From the NCBI GenBank assembly GCA_026125625.1, contig JAHCKU010000184.1, positions 1 through 6,505 of the forward strand: a DNA stretch of 6,505 bases, given 5' to 3'. Position 1 is the first letter of the stretch. Every line of letters begins with the position of its first letter. Made by a program: the position numbers and the translations under genes. The notes under the pieces are model-generated. The model was not told where the DNA came from. It saw only the letters and a list, made by a program, of their open reading frames with translations, and ran no database searches. This stretch comes from Burkholderiales bacterium. GTDB taxonomy: Bacteria; Pseudomonadota; Gammaproteobacteria; Burkholderiales; SHXO01. This document shows, piece after piece, positions 5,503 to 6,505 of the stretch.

Positions 5503-6505
5503 GTGGAAAATCTTCCCTCGCCCCGAGCGGCTCGAGCATCCGCTACCCGCCTGCATCGATTGCTGCAGTGCCTGTGCGTCCTGATGCCGCTGTGCGCCTG
5601 GGCCGACGGGCCGACGCTGCAGGTGGAGCTGCTTGCACCGCCGGAACTGAAGCAGGCGCTGGAGGAGAATCTGGACATCGTGCGCTGGTCGCAGCGCGGC
5701 GGACTGACCGCCGGCCAGATCGAGCATCTGTTCACCACGGCGCCGGCGCAGGTGCGCGACATCGCTGCCACCGAGGGCTATTTCGACGCACGTGTCGAAT
5801 CGTCGTTGCAGCAAAGCGCAGAAGTACGCCTGGTACGCCTGTCAGTGGAGGCCGGTGAGCCGGTACTGATCGAGACCGTCGATGTCGCCTTCGTCGGTCC
5901 CATCCTGCAGGATCCGGAAGGAGAAGCGCGCATCCGGCACGCACGCCGGGCGTTCCGCATCCAGCCGGGACAGCGCTTTCGGCAGGCGGACTGGGACGAG
6001 GCCAAGGCGCGCGTGCTACGCAGCATCGCGCGCAAACGCTACGCCACCGCCGAGCTGGCACAGAGCCAGGCGCGCATCGATCCGGGCAAACGCACTGCAC
6101 GCCTGAAAGTGCAAGTCGACAGTGGTCCGGTGGTCACCCTGGGATCGATGCGCATCACCGGATTGCAGCGCTACGGTGAACGCCTGGTGCGCAATCTCAA
6201 CCCCATTCGCGCGGGAGCGGAATACGACGAAGACGAGCTGCTGAGGTTTCAGCGGCGCCTGCTGAGCAGCGGATACTTTGCCAGCGCGATCGTGGGGTCG
6301 AGCCCCCGGCGCAGCGCACCCGCCGACACCCCGATCCTGGTTTCGCTGGTGGAAAGCGAATCGCGCCGCATCGAGCTGGGCGCCGGCTACAGCACCGACC
6401 GCAACGCCCGCGCGCAGGCAAGCTATCGCGACAACAATCTGTTCGATCGCGCGTGGCGATTCTCGACCAGCCTCTCCGTCGACCGGCTGGTCCAGGAGTT
6501 GCACG
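5503..6505 (+). CDS. tamA: Outer-membrane translocation/assembly module TamA, N-terminal part (3' end outside window)
   Basis: TamA is a BamA/Omp85-family outer-membrane protein that, with inner-membrane-anchored TamB, assists autotransporter assembly and outer-membrane lipid homeostasis. The frame runs to the last base, giving 334 residues of a family usually near 580-600. A signal peptide (basic RATRLHR-type start, hydrophobic LLQCLCVLMPLCAWA, likely cut after A34) precedes three POTRA domains: about 37-116, 120-206 and 211-285, the last with ITGLQRYGERLVRNLNPIRAGAEY-like features and LLSSGYFASAIV. The barrel begins near 290 with LGAGYSTDRNARAQASYRDNNLF, whose GYSTD and NNLF match TamA proteins. 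No ATG is available upstream; GTG 5503 (or GTG 5497) is the likely start, without a clear Shine-Dalgarno sequence. It lies 109 bases after exbD, possibly in the same operon. tamB would be expected next. Confidence 0.88.
   Translation, partial: MENLPSPRAARASATRLHRLLQCLCVLMPLCAWADGPTLQVELLAPPELKQALEENLDIVRWSQRGGLTAGQIEHLFTTAPAQVRDIAATEGYFDARVESSLQQSAEVRLVRLSVEAGEPVLIETVDVAFVGPILQDPEGEARIRHARRAFRIQPGQRFRQADWDEAKARVLRSIARKRYATAELAQSQARIDPGKRTARLKVQVDSGPVVTLGSMRITGLQRYGERLVRNLNPIRAGAEYDEDELLRFQRRLLSSGYFASAIVGSSPRRSAPADTPILVSLVESESRRIELGAGYSTDRNARAQASYRDNNLFDRAWRFSTSLSVDRLVQELH

Noticed and set aside
4707..5771. Minus-strand open frame (354 codons) opposite exbB, exbD and tamA
   Set aside because: It is antisense to three recognised genes, with Ser/Arg/Pro-rich low-complexity sequence and no domain.

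Overview
The window is a GC-rich piece of proteobacterial chromosome, roughly two thirds GC by eye, carrying core housekeeping genes. The protein styles suggest Betaproteobacteria: a MutL with a DMHA-type endonuclease motif, an exbB-exbD pair close to xseA, and the MiaA and XseA sequences. The class assignment is inference from family knowledge and no search was run. I see no IS element, phage gene, CRISPR array, tRNA or rRNA.

Layout. At the left edge (1-872, +) is the C-terminal part of mutL (mismatch repair), followed 25 bases later by miaA (tRNA A37 prenylation, 898-1854, +). Both are read into a strong, perfectly paired 13-bp hairpin at 1894-1926. Facing them on the minus strand are a small exported GlcG/HbpS-type (DUF336) protein (1935-2414) and xseA, the exonuclease VII large subunit (2536-3906). 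xseA has no visible Shine-Dalgarno sequence. Its ATG overlaps the stop of a 24-codon upstream reading frame that does have one.

A non-coding divergent region (3907-4351) separates xseA from the rightward genes. It holds a 39-bp block of about 18% GC containing a consensus IHF site, and about 100 bp further on a facing pair of DnaA boxes, one of them a perfect TTATCCACA. This is the most interesting part of the window. It could be an origin-like or DnaA-titrating/regulatory element (datA- or DARS-like), or a DnaA/IHF-controlled promoter.

Rightward from there lie exbB (GTG start, 4352-4963), exbD (4980-5393) and the N-terminal 334 codons of tamA (from 5503 off the right edge). ExbB and ExbD form an inner-membrane proton-driven motor. 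TamA is an outer-membrane BamA-family assembly factor with three POTRA domains. The co-directional order exbB-exbD-tamA puts a proton-motive-force module beside an outer-membrane biogenesis gene, where many betaproteobacteria would have lpxK.
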